A stretch of 64,000 nt of DNA from Pseudaeromonas sharmana. Lineage in GTDB: Bacteria > Pseudomonadota > Gammaproteobacteria > Enterobacterales > Aeromonadaceae. The translations under genes were made by a program, and so were the position numbers. The DNA lies in contig NZ_JBHSAF010000014.1 of NCBI RefSeq assembly GCF_042649925.1, forward strand, positions 372,001 to 436,000, written 5' to 3'. The notes beneath the pieces were generated by a model. It ran no database searches. It was not told where the DNA came from and was given only the letters and a program-made list of their open reading frames with translations. The stretch's first letter is position 1. The number at the start of each line of letters is the position of its first letter. Shown in pieces: positions 1 to 9,223 of the stretch.

Positions 1-2715
1 ACTAACACGCCAGCGCAGCTGTCAGCCTCGCCTGCTGCATCGACAGCCTGGCATGCACTGAGCCCGCAGCAGTGCCAGGAACAACTGGCTACGTCTGCAA
101 ACGGTCTGACGACCGAGGAGGCGCTGGCGCGGCAGCAGCTGTATGGTCTGAACCGGCTAACCCCGCCACCGCAGCGGCGATGGTGGACGCGGCTGATCAG
201 CCAGTTACAGAACATGCTGATCTATGTGCTGTTGCTGGCGGCAGTGATGAGTCTGGTGACCGGTCACGCCACCGATGCCGCGGTGATCCTGGCCGTAGTG
301 GTGATCAATGCGCTGTTTGGGGTGTTGCAAGAAGGCAAGGCCGAGCAGGCCTTGGCCAGTATCCGCAACATGCTGACGCTGATGGCGCGTGTGAGTCGTG
401 ATGGCCAACGTCAAACGCTAGACGCAGAACTCCTGGTGCCGGGCGATGTCATTCACCTTGAGTCAGGTGACAAGGTGCCAGCCGATCTGCGTGTGTTCGA
501 GGCGCACAATCTCCTGGTGCAGGAAAGTGCGCTAACTGGTGAATCCAGCAGTGTCGGCAAGCAAGATGTTGCCTTGGCGCTTGAGACACCGTTAGCCGAG
601 CAGAGCAACCTGCTGTTTGCCGGCACCCTGATCACCCAGGGGCGCGCCACCGGTTGGGTGGTACGAACCGGTGATGATACCGAACTGGGTCGTATCGGCA
701 GCCTGCTGCGGCATGTAGCACCGATGGCAACCCCGTTGACGCGGCAGCTTGATCAATTAGGGCAGCAGTTGAGCCGCTACATCGTCCTGCTGGCCGTTGT
801 AACCTTTCTGCTCGGCTGGTTGTGGCGAGACCTGCCACTCGACGGCCTGTTCATGGCCGCGGTAAGTCTGGCGGTGGCGGCGATTCCTGAAGGATTACCT
901 GCTGTCGTCACCATAGCGCTGGCGATCGGTGTCCAGCGTCTGGCACAAAAGAATGCCATCATTCGTCAGCTCCCCGCGGTTGAGACGTTGGGCGCGGTCA
1001 GTGTCATCTGCACCGACAAAACGGGCACCTTGACTCGTAACGAGATGGTGGTGCGCGCCCTGGTGACACCGCAATCACAGTGGCGCGTCAGCGGACTGGG
1101 TTATGGCCCCGACGGTCAGATCCAGCCGCTTGATGCCAGCGCACCTGCAGCACAGGGTATGGATGCCTTACAAGCATTGTTGCGTGCGGCAGTGTTGTGT
1201 AATGACGCTCACCTACAGCACACCACCGAGGGTGACTGGCATCTTGACGGCGACCCGACTGAGGGTGCCCTGCTGGCAGCCGCGCAAAAGGCAGATATCG
1301 ACTGGCAGGCAGTTCGACAGCAGCGCCCCCGGCTCCACCATATCCCCTTTGAATCAGCCATCGGCTTTATGGCCACGGCCCATGCGATGTCGGATCAGGT
1401 ACTCTGGTTGATCAAGGGGGCGCCGGAGCAGCTGATCTCGCGTTGCCTCGCCACAGAGCACCAAGCGCATTGGCGCGTGCAGACCGAGCAATTGGCGCAG
1501 CAAGGGCTGCGCGTCCTGGCGCTGGCCCAATGGTGGGGCGAGGCTCTCAGCTCCCAGCTGCCTGATGTTGGTTGGCAGTGGCTAGGCCTTATCGGCATGC
1601 AGGATCCGCCTCGTCAGGAAGCGGCTAACGCGATTGCCGAATGCCAGCAGGCAGGCATACACCTCATCATGATTACCGGAGATCACATCAGCACAGCCAA
1701 GGCGATCGCCAGCCAGTTGGGGCTTGCAGCGCAACCGACCGCGCTCACCGGTCGCGAGTTGGATGCACTCGACGACGCGTCATTACGCCAGCGAGCCGTC
1801 ACGCTGGATCTGCTCGCGCGCGCCACGCCGGCCAATAAATTGCGGCTGGTGCAAGCACTGCAGGCCGAGGGACATGTGGTCGCGATGACTGGCGATGGGG
1901 TGAATGATGCCCCCGCACTGCGCCAGGCTGACATTGGTGTGGCCATGGGACGCGGCGGAACCGAAGCGGCGAAAGAGGCTGCCGATATGGTGTTGGCAGA
2001 CGACAACATTGCTACGCTGCGAGATGCGGTACGGCGTGGCAGAAATATCTATTCAGCCCTGCAACGCACGCTGATCTTTCTGCTGCCCACCAATGGGGCT
2101 CAGGCATTGGTGCTGTTACTGGCAATTCTCTGCGGTTGGGCCATGCCGATCTCGCCATTACAAATTCTGTGGATCAACATGGTCAGCGCCATCACACTGG
2201 CACTACCCCTTGCTTTCGAACCGCTCAACCCGGACCTGATGCGCCATAAGCCGCGTCCGGCAGCAGCACCATTGTTGCAGCTGGGGCACTGGGTACTGAT
2301 TGCACTGGCAGCCGTGCTGATCTGTTTGCTGACGCTGGCACAATACCATCTCGCGCTGCTATGGGATGCCAGCCCGCAACAGGCGAGCAGCTTGGCCATA
2401 CAGGGGCTCGTCATCTGTGAGATGTTCTTTTTGATCAATTGCCGCCGCCTGGAGCAACCGACACTTAACCGTGATGCCTGGCTGGGCAACCACACCGTTT
2501 GGTGGTCTTTTGCCGTGTTGGCACTATTACAACTGCTGCTGTGCTACCTTCCCGTCCTGCAACAGGCATTTGCCACCCGGGCCTTGTCATGGCGCGATTG
2601 GGGGCTGGTCTGGTTGCAAGGCCTGTGCTGCTATTTGGCAATTGAAACCGTGAAATGGCTGTTACATGATCAGCTAACACGCCCACGACTTGTTGTTGAT
2701 CATCATGCTCGCTAG
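1..2715 (+). CDS. Cation-transporting P-type ATPase (P2 type), 5' end cut by window
   Basis: A P-type ATPase that would pump a cation (Ca2+ or another) across the inner membrane through an aspartyl-phosphate intermediate. The frame is open from base 1 with no start codon before an internal ATG at 214. The region before that ATG translates to a typical N-terminal cytoplasmic domain (WHALSPQQ, then GLTTEEALARQQLYGLN), so the real start lies upstream of the window. Counting from base 1, the visible motifs are TGES at residue 179, PEGLP before the fourth membrane helix, the phosphorylated DKTGT at 339 and the hinge TGDGVNDAP at 630. About six hydrophobic segments follow at the C-terminus. The substrate cannot be read from sequence. 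No partner gene is visible. Confidence 0.93.
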   Translation, partial: TNTPAQLSASPAASTAWHALSPQQCQEQLATSANGLTTEEALARQQLYGLNRLTPPPQRRWWTRLISQLQNMLIYVLLLAAVMSLVTGHATDAAVILAVVVINALFGVLQEGKAEQALASIRNMLTLMARVSRDGQRQTLDAELLVPGDVIHLESGDKVPADLRVFEAHNLLVQESALTGESSSVGKQDVALALETPLAEQSNLLFAGTLITQGRATGWVVRTGDDTELGRIGSLLRHVAPMATPLTRQLDQLGQQLSRYIVLLAVVTFLLGWLWRDLPLDGLFMAAVSLAVAAIPEGLPAVVTIALAIGVQRLAQKNAIIRQLPAVETLGAVSVICTDKTGTLTRNEMVVRALVTPQSQWRVSGLGYGPDGQIQPLDASAPAAQGMDALQALLRAAVLCNDAHLQHTTEGDWHLDGDPTEGALLAAAQKADIDWQAVRQQRPRLHHIPFESAIGFMATAHAMSDQVLWLIKGAPEQLISRCLATEHQAHWRVQTEQLAQQGLRVLALAQWWGEALSSQLPDVGWQWLGLIGMQDPPRQEAANAIAECQQAGIHLIMITGDHISTAKAIASQLGLAAQPTALTGRELDALDDASLRQRAVTLDLLARATPANKLRLVQALQAEGHVVAMTGDGVNDAPALRQADIGVAMGRGGTEAAKEAADMVLADDNIATLRDAVRRGRNIYSALQRTLIFLLPTNGAQALVLLLAILCGWAMPISPLQILWINMVSAITLALPLAFEPLNPDLMRHKPRPAAAPLLQLGHWVLIALAAVLICLLTLAQYHLALLWDASPQQASSLAIQGLVICEMFFLINCRRLEQPTLNRDAWLGNHTVWWSFAVLALLQLLLCYLPVLQQAFATRALSWRDWGLVWLQGLCCYLAIETVKWLLHDQLTRPRLVVDHHAR

Positions 2716-2750
2716 ACTGCCGACCGCGAAAAATGACACAGGATCTTGCC

Positions 2751-3998
2751 ATGCTTAGCCCATCTGTTATCACCACCCCAGTGGCCATCATTGGGGGCGG
2801 CCCGGCGGGCCTGTTTGCCGCCGAATGGCTTAGTCAGCAAGGACACCAGGTTCACCTGTTCGATGCCATGCCGTCGGTTGGTCGCAAATTCCTGCAAGCC
2901 GGCAAAGGCGGCATGAACCTGACACACTCCGAACCCTTTGCCGCATTTATCAGCCGTTACGGCGACGCCAGCACGCGGTTGGCGCCGCTACTGCAGGCAT
3001 TTGGTGCCGACGCACTGCGTCAGTGGGCGCAAAGCCTGGGTATCGAGACATTTGTCGGCAGCTCGGGGCGGGTCTTTCCGACCGACATGAAAGCGGCCCC
3101 CCTGTTGCGACGCTGGCTGGAACGCCTGCGTGCTCAAGGCGTCTGCCTGCACATGCGGCACGAATGTTTGGGCTGGGATCCGCAAGGACGGTTACGTTTT
3201 GCCACCCCCGACGGTGAACGATGGGTGGACGCCCAAGCCTGCCTGCTGGCACTCGGCGGCGCCAGTTGGCCTCGTCTTGGTTCGACAGGGCGCTGGCGTG
3301 AATGGTTGATGGCCAACGGCATCGCCGTGACCCCTTTTGCTCCCAGCAATTGTGGGCTAGAGATCCGTTGGAGCGAACTCTTCAAAGAACGATTTGCGGG
3401 TAGTCCGTTGAAAACCTTGACCCTGACCGTCATGTCACACACTGGCGACAGGATCACGCGACAAGGGGAATGCGTGATCACAGAACATGGCATGGAAGGC
3501 AGCCTGCTCTACCCGTTTACCCCGCTAATTCGTCAACAGCTGCAACAGCAAGGTGTTGCACAATTCTGGCTGGATTTGCTGCCTGGTCGCACTCTGGAGC
3601 GCGTGCAAAAAGATCTGAGATTGCCACGTGGTGCCAAATCCCTCTCCAACCACTTGCGCAGTCGATTGGGACTCGAGGGAGCCAAAGCGGCGCTGCTCAG
3701 AGAGTGCCTGAGTGCCGAACAGATGAACGATCTTTCTCAGCTGGCACTCTTGATCAAACAACTGCCCGTGACCGTCTCGGCGCTGCGCCCCCTGGCAGAG
3801 GCAATCAGCACCGCCGGCGGCGTAGACTTTGATACGCTCAATCCAGACTTGATGCTCAACGCCCTCCCCGGTGTCTTTTGCGCCGGTGAGATGCTGGATT
3901 GGGAGGCACCAACCGGCGGCTATCTTCTCACCGCCTGCTTTAGTACAGGTTTGCATGCGGCTAAAGGCATTGATTACTGGTTGCGACATGGCGCCTGA
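2751..3998 (+). CDS. NAD(P)/FAD-dependent flavoprotein, HI0933/BaiN-like (PP_4765 subgroup)
   Basis: A predicted flavin oxidoreductase of the HI0933/YhiN superfamily. The FAD-binding dinucleotide fold appears at the N-terminus as AIIGGGPAGLFAAEW, followed by the family motif GRKFLQAGKGGMNLTHSE. A C-terminal FAD motif (GVFCAGEMLDWEAPTGGYLL) is also present. No physiological substrate is established for this subgroup. ATG 2751 is chosen because AGGA at 2740-2743 sits seven bases before it. The in-frame ATG at 2733 has no such site. The gene begins 35 bp after the ATPase stop, so the two may be co-transcribed, but they share no obvious function. Confidence 0.85.
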   Translation: MLSPSVITTPVAIIGGGPAGLFAAEWLSQQGHQVHLFDAMPSVGRKFLQAGKGGMNLTHSEPFAAFISRYGDASTRLAPLLQAFGADALRQWAQSLGIETFVGSSGRVFPTDMKAAPLLRRWLERLRAQGVCLHMRHECLGWDPQGRLRFATPDGERWVDAQACLLALGGASWPRLGSTGRWREWLMANGIAVTPFAPSNCGLEIRWSELFKERFAGSPLKTLTLTVMSHTGDRITRQGECVITEHGMEGSLLYPFTPLIRQQLQQQGVAQFWLDLLPGRTLERVQKDLRLPRGAKSLSNHLRSRLGLEGAKAALLRECLSAEQMNDLSQLALLIKQLPVTVSALRPLAEAISTAGGVDFDTLNPDLMLNALPGVFCAGEMLDWEAPTGGYLLTACFSTGLHAAKGIDYWLRHGA

Positions 3999-4115
3999 TC
4001 ACACCTATGTCACAAAGTGACGACATTCTGTACCTGGCTTAGGAACAAAACATGGATTTTAGGGTCTATTTATCTGATCCCGATCGCAAAAAGGGCCAAG
4101 GATCGGGAATGTTCT

Positions 4116-4145
4116 TTTGACAGATTTGTCAAATTGAACAATAAA
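4116..4145 (+). promoter_or_regulatory. Sigma-70 promoter with an operator-like dyad over the -35 box
   Basis: A perfect -35 TTGACA at 4117-4122 is followed by a 17-bp spacer and AATAAA as the -10 (4140-4145), upstream of the small gene at 4179. The -35 is embedded in a perfect dyad, TTTGACA-GATT-TGTCAAA (4116-4133), which would let a dimeric repressor block it. A second inverted repeat, TCCCGATC/GATCGGGA (4078-4085 and 4101-4108), lies just upstream and may be a terminator stem of the flavoprotein gene or another operator. The regulator is unknown. Confidence 0.5.
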
Positions 4146-4178
4146 GAGACAACTCACGCCAACCAGAGAGGGACGCTT

Positions 4179-4379
4179 ATGCAGCGAATTGACTATACAC
4201 GCCTGAAAGATCAGGTCTTCGACGTGCTGGACAATTGTGGTTCTCCCTATCAGGAAACCAGGGCATTGTGTATCGATAACAACTTGCCTTTTGGACTGCG
4301 CGAAGAGGAGATGGTCTCCAACGCTATCAGCGAGTACCACGGCTGGAAAGATAACAGCAGCAACTCACTGATCGGCTAA
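4179..4379 (+). CDS. Small conserved-looking protein of unknown function, 66 aa
   Basis: I do not recognise this protein. It is 66 residues, acidic, with no signal peptide or membrane segment. It begins MQRIDYTRLK and contains two cysteines (near NCGSPY and ALCIDN). Three things support a real gene: a strong ribosome site (AGAGAGGGA, 4165-4173) before ATG 4179, its own promoter at 4116-4145, and a perfect 13-bp intrinsic terminator right after the stop. The frame can be extended back to 4017, but that extension crosses the promoter and lacks a ribosome site, so I reject the longer start. Confidence 0.7.
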   Translation: MQRIDYTRLKDQVFDVLDNCGSPYQETRALCIDNNLPFGLREEEMVSNAISEYHGWKDNSSNSLIG

Positions 4380-4403
4380 ATACCGCCCAAGGTGATCACG
4401 ACC

Positions 4404-4442
4404 AGACAGGCCCGGACCACTGATATCCGGGCCTGTCTTTTT
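4404..4442 (+). terminator. Intrinsic terminator after the small gene
   Basis: Perfect 13-bp inverted repeat AGACAGGCCCGGA (4404-4416) / TCCGGGCCTGTCT (4426-4438) with a 9-nt loop, followed by a run of T. Confidence 0.9.
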
Positions 4443-4522
4443 CTGCTAGCCGTTGATCAGCACAAAATGTCATACCAATGCTAGAATAATCGCGTTTTGC
4501 TACCGACCTTGAGAACAGCGCG

Positions 4523-5941
4523 TTGAATCAAGCACCTGCCCCTACTTTTTACTTTCATGATTACGAAAGTTTTGGCATCCATCCCGGCCGCGATCGCCCC
4601 GCTCAGTTTGCCGGTATCCGTACCGATGCTGAACTCAATCCGATTGGCGAACCGCTGATGATCTACTGTCGTATGCCACTGGATTACCTTCCTGATCCCG
4701 AGGCTTGCCTGATCACCGGAATCACGCCACAGCAGGTAAACCGTGATGGTCTGTGCGAAGCAGATTTTATGGGACGCATCCATCAGGAGTTCAGCCATCC
4801 GCAAACGTGCATCCTCGGTTACAACAATGTCCGTTTTGACGATGAGTTTACGCGCTACGGTTTCTATCGGAACTACATCGATCCCTATGCCTACAGTTGG
4901 CAAAATGGCAATTCGCGTTGGGACTTGCTGGATGTCGTGCGCGCCTGCTTTGCATTGCGTCCAGAAGGCATTGAGTGGGTCTACGATGACGAAGGAAAAC
5001 CAAGTTTCAAGCTTGAACGCCTCACTGTCGCCAATGGCATCGGGCATCAACATGCACACGATGCGTTATCTGACGTCTATGCCACGATCGGGATCGCACG
5101 ACTGATCCGTGAACGCCAGCCAAAGTTATTCCATTACCTGTTTGATTTACGAAGCAAACAACGGGTAAAGGCCCTGATTGATATTCCCGGCATGAAACCG
5201 CTGGTGCATGTCTCAGGCATGTTTCCGGCAACGCAAGGTTGTGCTAGCTGGGTTCTGCCGATGGCCTGGCATCCAGACAATCCCAATGCCGTCATTGTGG
5301 TAGACCTGGCGCGCGATGTGACCCCCTTGATTGATCTGGATGTCGATGAACTTCGGCAACGTCTCTACATCCGCCGTGAGGAGTTGGCGGACCTGGCCCC
5401 AATCCCGCTGAAATTGGTACACATCAATAAGTGTCCGGTGCTGGCGCCCGCCGCAACCTTGACGGAACAACGGGCCGATGAGCTGGGTATTGACCGAAAA
5501 CAGTGCCGCAGCAGCCTTAATCTGCTGCGCCAGCATCCTGAACTTCAAGAAAAATTGCGCGCCGTCTTCAGCCAACCTCGTCCAGTCCCTCCTGAGGATG
5601 AAGCCGCCGAGCTGCAGCTGTACGCCGGCTTCATTGAGCAGGCAGATCGGCAGACCATGATGCTGGTACGTGAGACAGCCCCCGAACTGCTCTCTTCCCG
5701 ACCATTTTTGTTCAATGATGCTCGCCTGCAAGCCATGCTGTTTAACTATCGAGCCAGAAACTATCCACACACCCTGTCAAGCGAAGAGGTGCGACGTTGG
5801 CAACGCCACTGCAGCGACTATATCAATCAACATGCTGAGCAATATGTTCTGAAACTTGAGTTGCTGCTGGAGCAACATGCGCAGGACAGCCGAAAAGTGA
5901 CACTGCTAAGAACCCTCGCCCATTATTTGCAGACCCTGTAA
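4523..5941 (+). CDS. sbcB: Exodeoxyribonuclease I (SbcB), TTG start
   Basis: A 3'-5' exonuclease for single-stranded DNA, acting in mismatch repair and recombination. The 472-aa product matches the E. coli protein (475 aa) along its whole length. The DEDDh catalytic set is visible: D13 and E15 in FHDYES, D106 in NNVRFDD, H179 and D184 in HAHDALSD. The SH3-like and C-terminal helical regions follow (MKPLVHVSGM, VHINKCPVLAP, LFNYRARNYP). The start is TTG at 4523: no ATG or GTG gives the expected N-terminus, and the alignment to the E. coli N-terminus fits this codon. The ribosome site is weak. The gene appears monocistronic, between a terminator upstream and a convergent chemoreceptor gene downstream. 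Confidence 0.96.
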   Translation: MNQAPAPTFYFHDYESFGIHPGRDRPAQFAGIRTDAELNPIGEPLMIYCRMPLDYLPDPEACLITGITPQQVNRDGLCEADFMGRIHQEFSHPQTCILGYNNVRFDDEFTRYGFYRNYIDPYAYSWQNGNSRWDLLDVVRACFALRPEGIEWVYDDEGKPSFKLERLTVANGIGHQHAHDALSDVYATIGIARLIRERQPKLFHYLFDLRSKQRVKALIDIPGMKPLVHVSGMFPATQGCASWVLPMAWHPDNPNAVIVVDLARDVTPLIDLDVDELRQRLYIRREELADLAPIPLKLVHINKCPVLAPAATLTEQRADELGIDRKQCRSSLNLLRQHPELQEKLRAVFSQPRPVPPEDEAAELQLYAGFIEQADRQTMMLVRETAPELLSSRPFLFNDARLQAMLFNYRARNYPHTLSSEEVRRWQRHCSDYINQHAEQYVLKLELLLEQHAQDSRKVTLLRTLAHYLQTL

Positions 5942-6045
5942 TGGACTTTGCAGCATGGAACTACACAGGCTTAACGCAGATGGTTCGAGAGACACAAGTA
6001 ACATCTGTTGTCTTTACCCGCAGACCGTCCCCTGTTCCCGCGGAT

Positions 6046-6074
6046 AAAACGAAGGCGCCGTTGGCGCCTTCGTT
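6046..6074 (-). terminator. Intrinsic terminator between convergent sbcB and chemoreceptor
   Basis: Perfect 12-bp stem AACGAAGGCGCC / GGCGCCTTCGTT (6048-6059 and 6063-6074) with a 3-nt loop. The T-rich tail (TTTTAT) lies on the minus-strand side, so it mainly serves the chemoreceptor gene. It may also stop sbcB transcription. Confidence 0.8.
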
Positions 6075-6110
6075 GATCTGCATGGTGTAGTGAGTGTCAG
6101 AACACCACTG

Positions 6111-8129
6111 TTACCCCACCTGCCCCAGTTTAAACTGCTGCACCGTCTGTTCTTGTTGCTCACACAGTCTATCCAGTGCATTGCTTTGGCTGGCCATGTC
6201 GTTCATGGTACGGCTGCTTTGTTCAATGACGTCCGACATCTCGTTGATGCTGCGGCTAATTTCACGGCTCGCCACCGTCTGTTCACGCGTAGCGTTGGCG
6301 ATGAGCTCAGCGGCATTGCGCACATTGAGCATATGATCGGCGATCATGCCAATGGCCTCATTCACCTGATTCATCTTGTCTTTGCCCTGAACCATCATCG
6401 ACAGGCTCTCGCGCATGCTGGCGACGGCTCCGGAAGATTTCTGCTGTAACTCGGTGATCATGGCATTGATCTCTTGAGTACTCTGGTTAGTGCGGCTCGC
6501 CAAATTACGCACTTCATCCGCCACAACGGCAAAACCGCGTCCATGCTCGCCGGCCCGCGCCGCTTCAATGGCCGCGTTCAGCGCCAGCAAATTGGTTTGC
6601 TCCGAGATGCCGGCGATCACTTCGAGGATACCGCCTATGTGTTCACTCTGTGCTGAGACCTGCTGAATCACCCCTTCACTGTGTTTCAAGTTTTCAAACA
6701 GCGTCGACACCAGGTGATTATTTTCGCCAACCAGTTGCCGTCCGGACTGTACCTGTTGGTCAACAGACAACACCATATCCAGGCTGGACTGGGTATTGCT
6801 GTTCACATCCTGAATCGCATGCTCCATTTCGGTGATGGTTGCCGCCAGTGTGGTCATGGTGGACGATTGCACCTGCACCTGAGAGGCAAGCACATCGGCT
6901 GACTCACGATTCTTGTTGGCCGTCAGCCGGGTCTGTTCCGCACCGCTCTTCACCACGGTCAGCGCCTGATTAAACTCGCGGATCACCGCATTGATATCGC
7001 GTTGCAGTTCTGCAAACTCGCCGCTAAAACGCCCTTCCACTCGTTGCGTGAAGTTACCCGCAGCCAACTGGCGCAAAATGCGCTGCAGCGCCTCCATCGG
7101 CCCCTTTATTGAAACCGACAAACGCCAGCCGACAATGGCCGCGAAGAACAGGCTCAACAGTAACGACAACATAATGCTCAACGTGGTGGTACTGATACTG
7201 GTGGTCGCATTCTCAAACGCACGATCGCCAATCGTCTTGACATCATGGCTCAGCTGTTGTTCCTGCTGCAGTCCCTGATTGACGTGTTCCGAAAGCAGCT
7301 GGACTTGCTCGAGCAACTGCGCTCGTTTGCCTTGCAATGCCACATAGCGCGCAATGGCGCCGTTTTTAACACCATCATTCTCCCGCAGGGCTGCAATGCC
7401 TTGCGCAAAGTCACTGTTTTCCTTGGCCGCCACCAATTCCTGTTCCAACACATTGGCCGCATTGAGGATCATCCCGGACATCGACACGGCGTTTTGTTGG
7501 ATACGCTTCATCTCTTCCAGTGATTGGGCACTGAAAATCGCGTTCACCATGTATTCCATCGTGCCCAACTGGGTATAGATCTGTTTGGCTAACGAATCGA
7601 TGTAGGGGTCATCCTGGCGTTGTGCCTGAAATGAACTATCTACCGCCACCCGAGCAAAACTGAGCTTGTTCAGAAAGTCTGTTTTGATACGATCGATTTT
7701 GGCAGTTTCATCCAGAATCTCCTGTCGTATCTGGTAAAGACGTTGTCCATCCTGAAACACTGTGCTGACACTCTTCTTGAGCTCTGCAGCAATGGTTGAA
7801 CTGTTTCCCGCACTCCCCAATGTTTGCAGCGCGCCGCTCAGATCATCAATTTTTTGATCCAGCCCCCGGCTTTCGCTAACAAAGCTATCTCGAGCCTGTT
7901 CCAGCTCTTTTTTATTGTTGGCAAAGACCATGTCATTGGACATCTTGCTGATCCGCAACAGGCCTTGACCAATGGCGTTGCCATCTTCTCTGAGTCTGGC
8001 TATATCCTTGACGACCAGCGAAAAGGCGGCGTCGATGCGACTCATATTGAAATAGGAGAATGCCCCACCCAGCGCCATCAGGCCGCATAGAATGGCAAAG
8101 GCAATCACCACCTTGATTGTCAGCTTCAT
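6111..8129 (-). CDS. Methyl-accepting chemotaxis protein, large periplasmic sensor
   Basis: A transmembrane chemoreceptor of 672 aa that would signal through CheA/CheW. It has an N-terminal membrane anchor (about residues 5-27) and a long helical periplasmic region (about 30-315) without a recognisable Cache fold. A second membrane segment (about 317-336), a HAMP linker and the cytoplasmic signalling domain with its conserved hairpin (GISEQTNLLALNAAIEAARA) follow. The C-terminus LGQVG is not a CheR-binding pentapeptide. ATG 8129 is preferred over an upstream in-frame TTG (8156) because AAGGA sits eight bases before it and the N-terminus then starts with the membrane anchor. The ligand is unknown. 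Confidence 0.93.
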   Translation of the reverse strand: MKLTIKVVIAFAILCGLMALGGAFSYFNMSRIDAAFSLVVKDIARLREDGNAIGQGLLRISKMSNDMVFANNKKELEQARDSFVSESRGLDQKIDDLSGALQTLGSAGNSSTIAAELKKSVSTVFQDGQRLYQIRQEILDETAKIDRIKTDFLNKLSFARVAVDSSFQAQRQDDPYIDSLAKQIYTQLGTMEYMVNAIFSAQSLEEMKRIQQNAVSMSGMILNAANVLEQELVAAKENSDFAQGIAALRENDGVKNGAIARYVALQGKRAQLLEQVQLLSEHVNQGLQQEQQLSHDVKTIGDRAFENATTSISTTTLSIMLSLLLSLFFAAIVGWRLSVSIKGPMEALQRILRQLAAGNFTQRVEGRFSGEFAELQRDINAVIREFNQALTVVKSGAEQTRLTANKNRESADVLASQVQVQSSTMTTLAATITEMEHAIQDVNSNTQSSLDMVLSVDQQVQSGRQLVGENNHLVSTLFENLKHSEGVIQQVSAQSEHIGGILEVIAGISEQTNLLALNAAIEAARAGEHGRGFAVVADEVRNLASRTNQSTQEINAMITELQQKSSGAVASMRESLSMMVQGKDKMNQVNEAIGMIADHMLNVRNAAELIANATREQTVASREISRSINEMSDVIEQSSRTMNDMASQSNALDRLCEQQEQTVQQFKLGQVG

Positions 8130-8281
8130 ATCATGGTTCCTTGTAGTACCGCTCAAATCTGTTTACCGTCACAGTCGCAATGTAACGTCTCTGCGGACGT
8201 TTCTTCTTTTGATATCAGCACTTCCTGCTCTATTGTAGGGCGATTTTTGACGAGATAGGTAAACAGAAGGCTAATATCCGT

Positions 8282-9109
8282 ATGTTATTACTGCAAAAAG
8301 CACAAGCTGTGTACACGGACGCATTGCAGGCGGGTCATTTGACCCCTATCGAGACACGTGCGGAGATTATTTACCAACGCAACATTGCCTTCTCGATCAA
8401 GATCGCGGCGCATTGGCAGCAACGAAAAGCGGCGCGCCATGACACAGCCCAGCATGCGCAGGTCCAGCACAATCCATTTCTTCCCTTTGAGAACGCATTA
8501 CATGTCGCCGATATCGATCCGCAGCATGTCTGCATTCTCAACAAGTTTCCGGTGCTGCAACCCCACCTGCTGCTGATTAGCCGCACTTTTGAAGCCCAGG
8601 TGTCGCCACTGACGCTGCAAAATTTTCAGGCGGCACAGTGCCTGATGCAGCAATTGGGTCAAGAGGGCATCTTGTTTTATAACGCGGGCCCCAGCGCCGG
8701 TGCCAGCCAGCCACATCGGCATATGCAGTGGATCCCGACCCCCGCTTACGCTGGAATCAACCCGCTTGAGCATGCCGACTTGCTCGGACCCCATTTTCTA
8801 GCGCAACCAGGTCTGGATGCCCAAGCGCTCTACCTCTGCTATCAGCAAGGCTTACAACAGCTCGATTGGCAACCCGGCTGCGCCTATAACCTGCTGCTGT
8901 CTCGCGACTGGCTATGGATGATTCCGCGTCGCGCCGCCGCATGGCAGCACATCGCTATCAATAGCCTGGGGTTTATCGGTTCGTTCTTTGCTCGCAATCA
9001 GCTTGAAGCCGATCAACTCCGTGAATTTGGTTTTATACAAGCGCTGCAGCATGTGGTGGGATGGCATAGATCGCCTATCCGCAAGTTAGATCACCATCCC
9101 GAACAGTAA
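8282..9109 (+). CDS. ATP adenylyltransferase / Ap4A phosphorylase-like, HIT superfamily
   Basis: Predicted dinucleoside tetraphosphate phosphorylase (ATP adenylyltransferase), which would convert Ap4A and phosphate to ATP and ADP in the cytosol. The family pattern is clear in the 275-aa product: HVCILNKFPVLQPHLLLIS, then a glycine-rich AGPSAGASQPH running into the HIT-like H145-R-H147-M-Q149 catalytic motif, and a C-terminal domain with YNLLLSRDWLWMIPR. The length fits the bacterial/yeast-type enzymes rather than small HIT proteins. An AGAAGG sequence lies upstream of ATG 8282 at a rather long distance. The gene stands alone between two minus-strand genes. Confidence 0.82.
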   Translation: MLLLQKAQAVYTDALQAGHLTPIETRAEIIYQRNIAFSIKIAAHWQQRKAARHDTAQHAQVQHNPFLPFENALHVADIDPQHVCILNKFPVLQPHLLLISRTFEAQVSPLTLQNFQAAQCLMQQLGQEGILFYNAGPSAGASQPHRHMQWIPTPAYAGINPLEHADLLGPHFLAQPGLDAQALYLCYQQGLQQLDWQPGCAYNLLLSRDWLWMIPRRAAAWQHIAINSLGFIGSFFARNQLEADQLREFGFIQALQHVVGWHRSPIRKLDHHPEQ

Positions 9110-9223
9110 TCACGCTCACGAGGAACAGGGAGCAAGCCGCGCCCCCTCTGATCGCCAATGGATAAGCTTGCGTCATCACCGCGAGTGTAACCTTGTTGAT
9201 ATCGCAGAATTTGGTTGGGCGCG

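Noticed and set aside
8130..8281. Flagellar sigma-28 promoter before the first chemoreceptor
   Set aside because: No TAAA-N15-GCCGATAA-like match at sensible distance.
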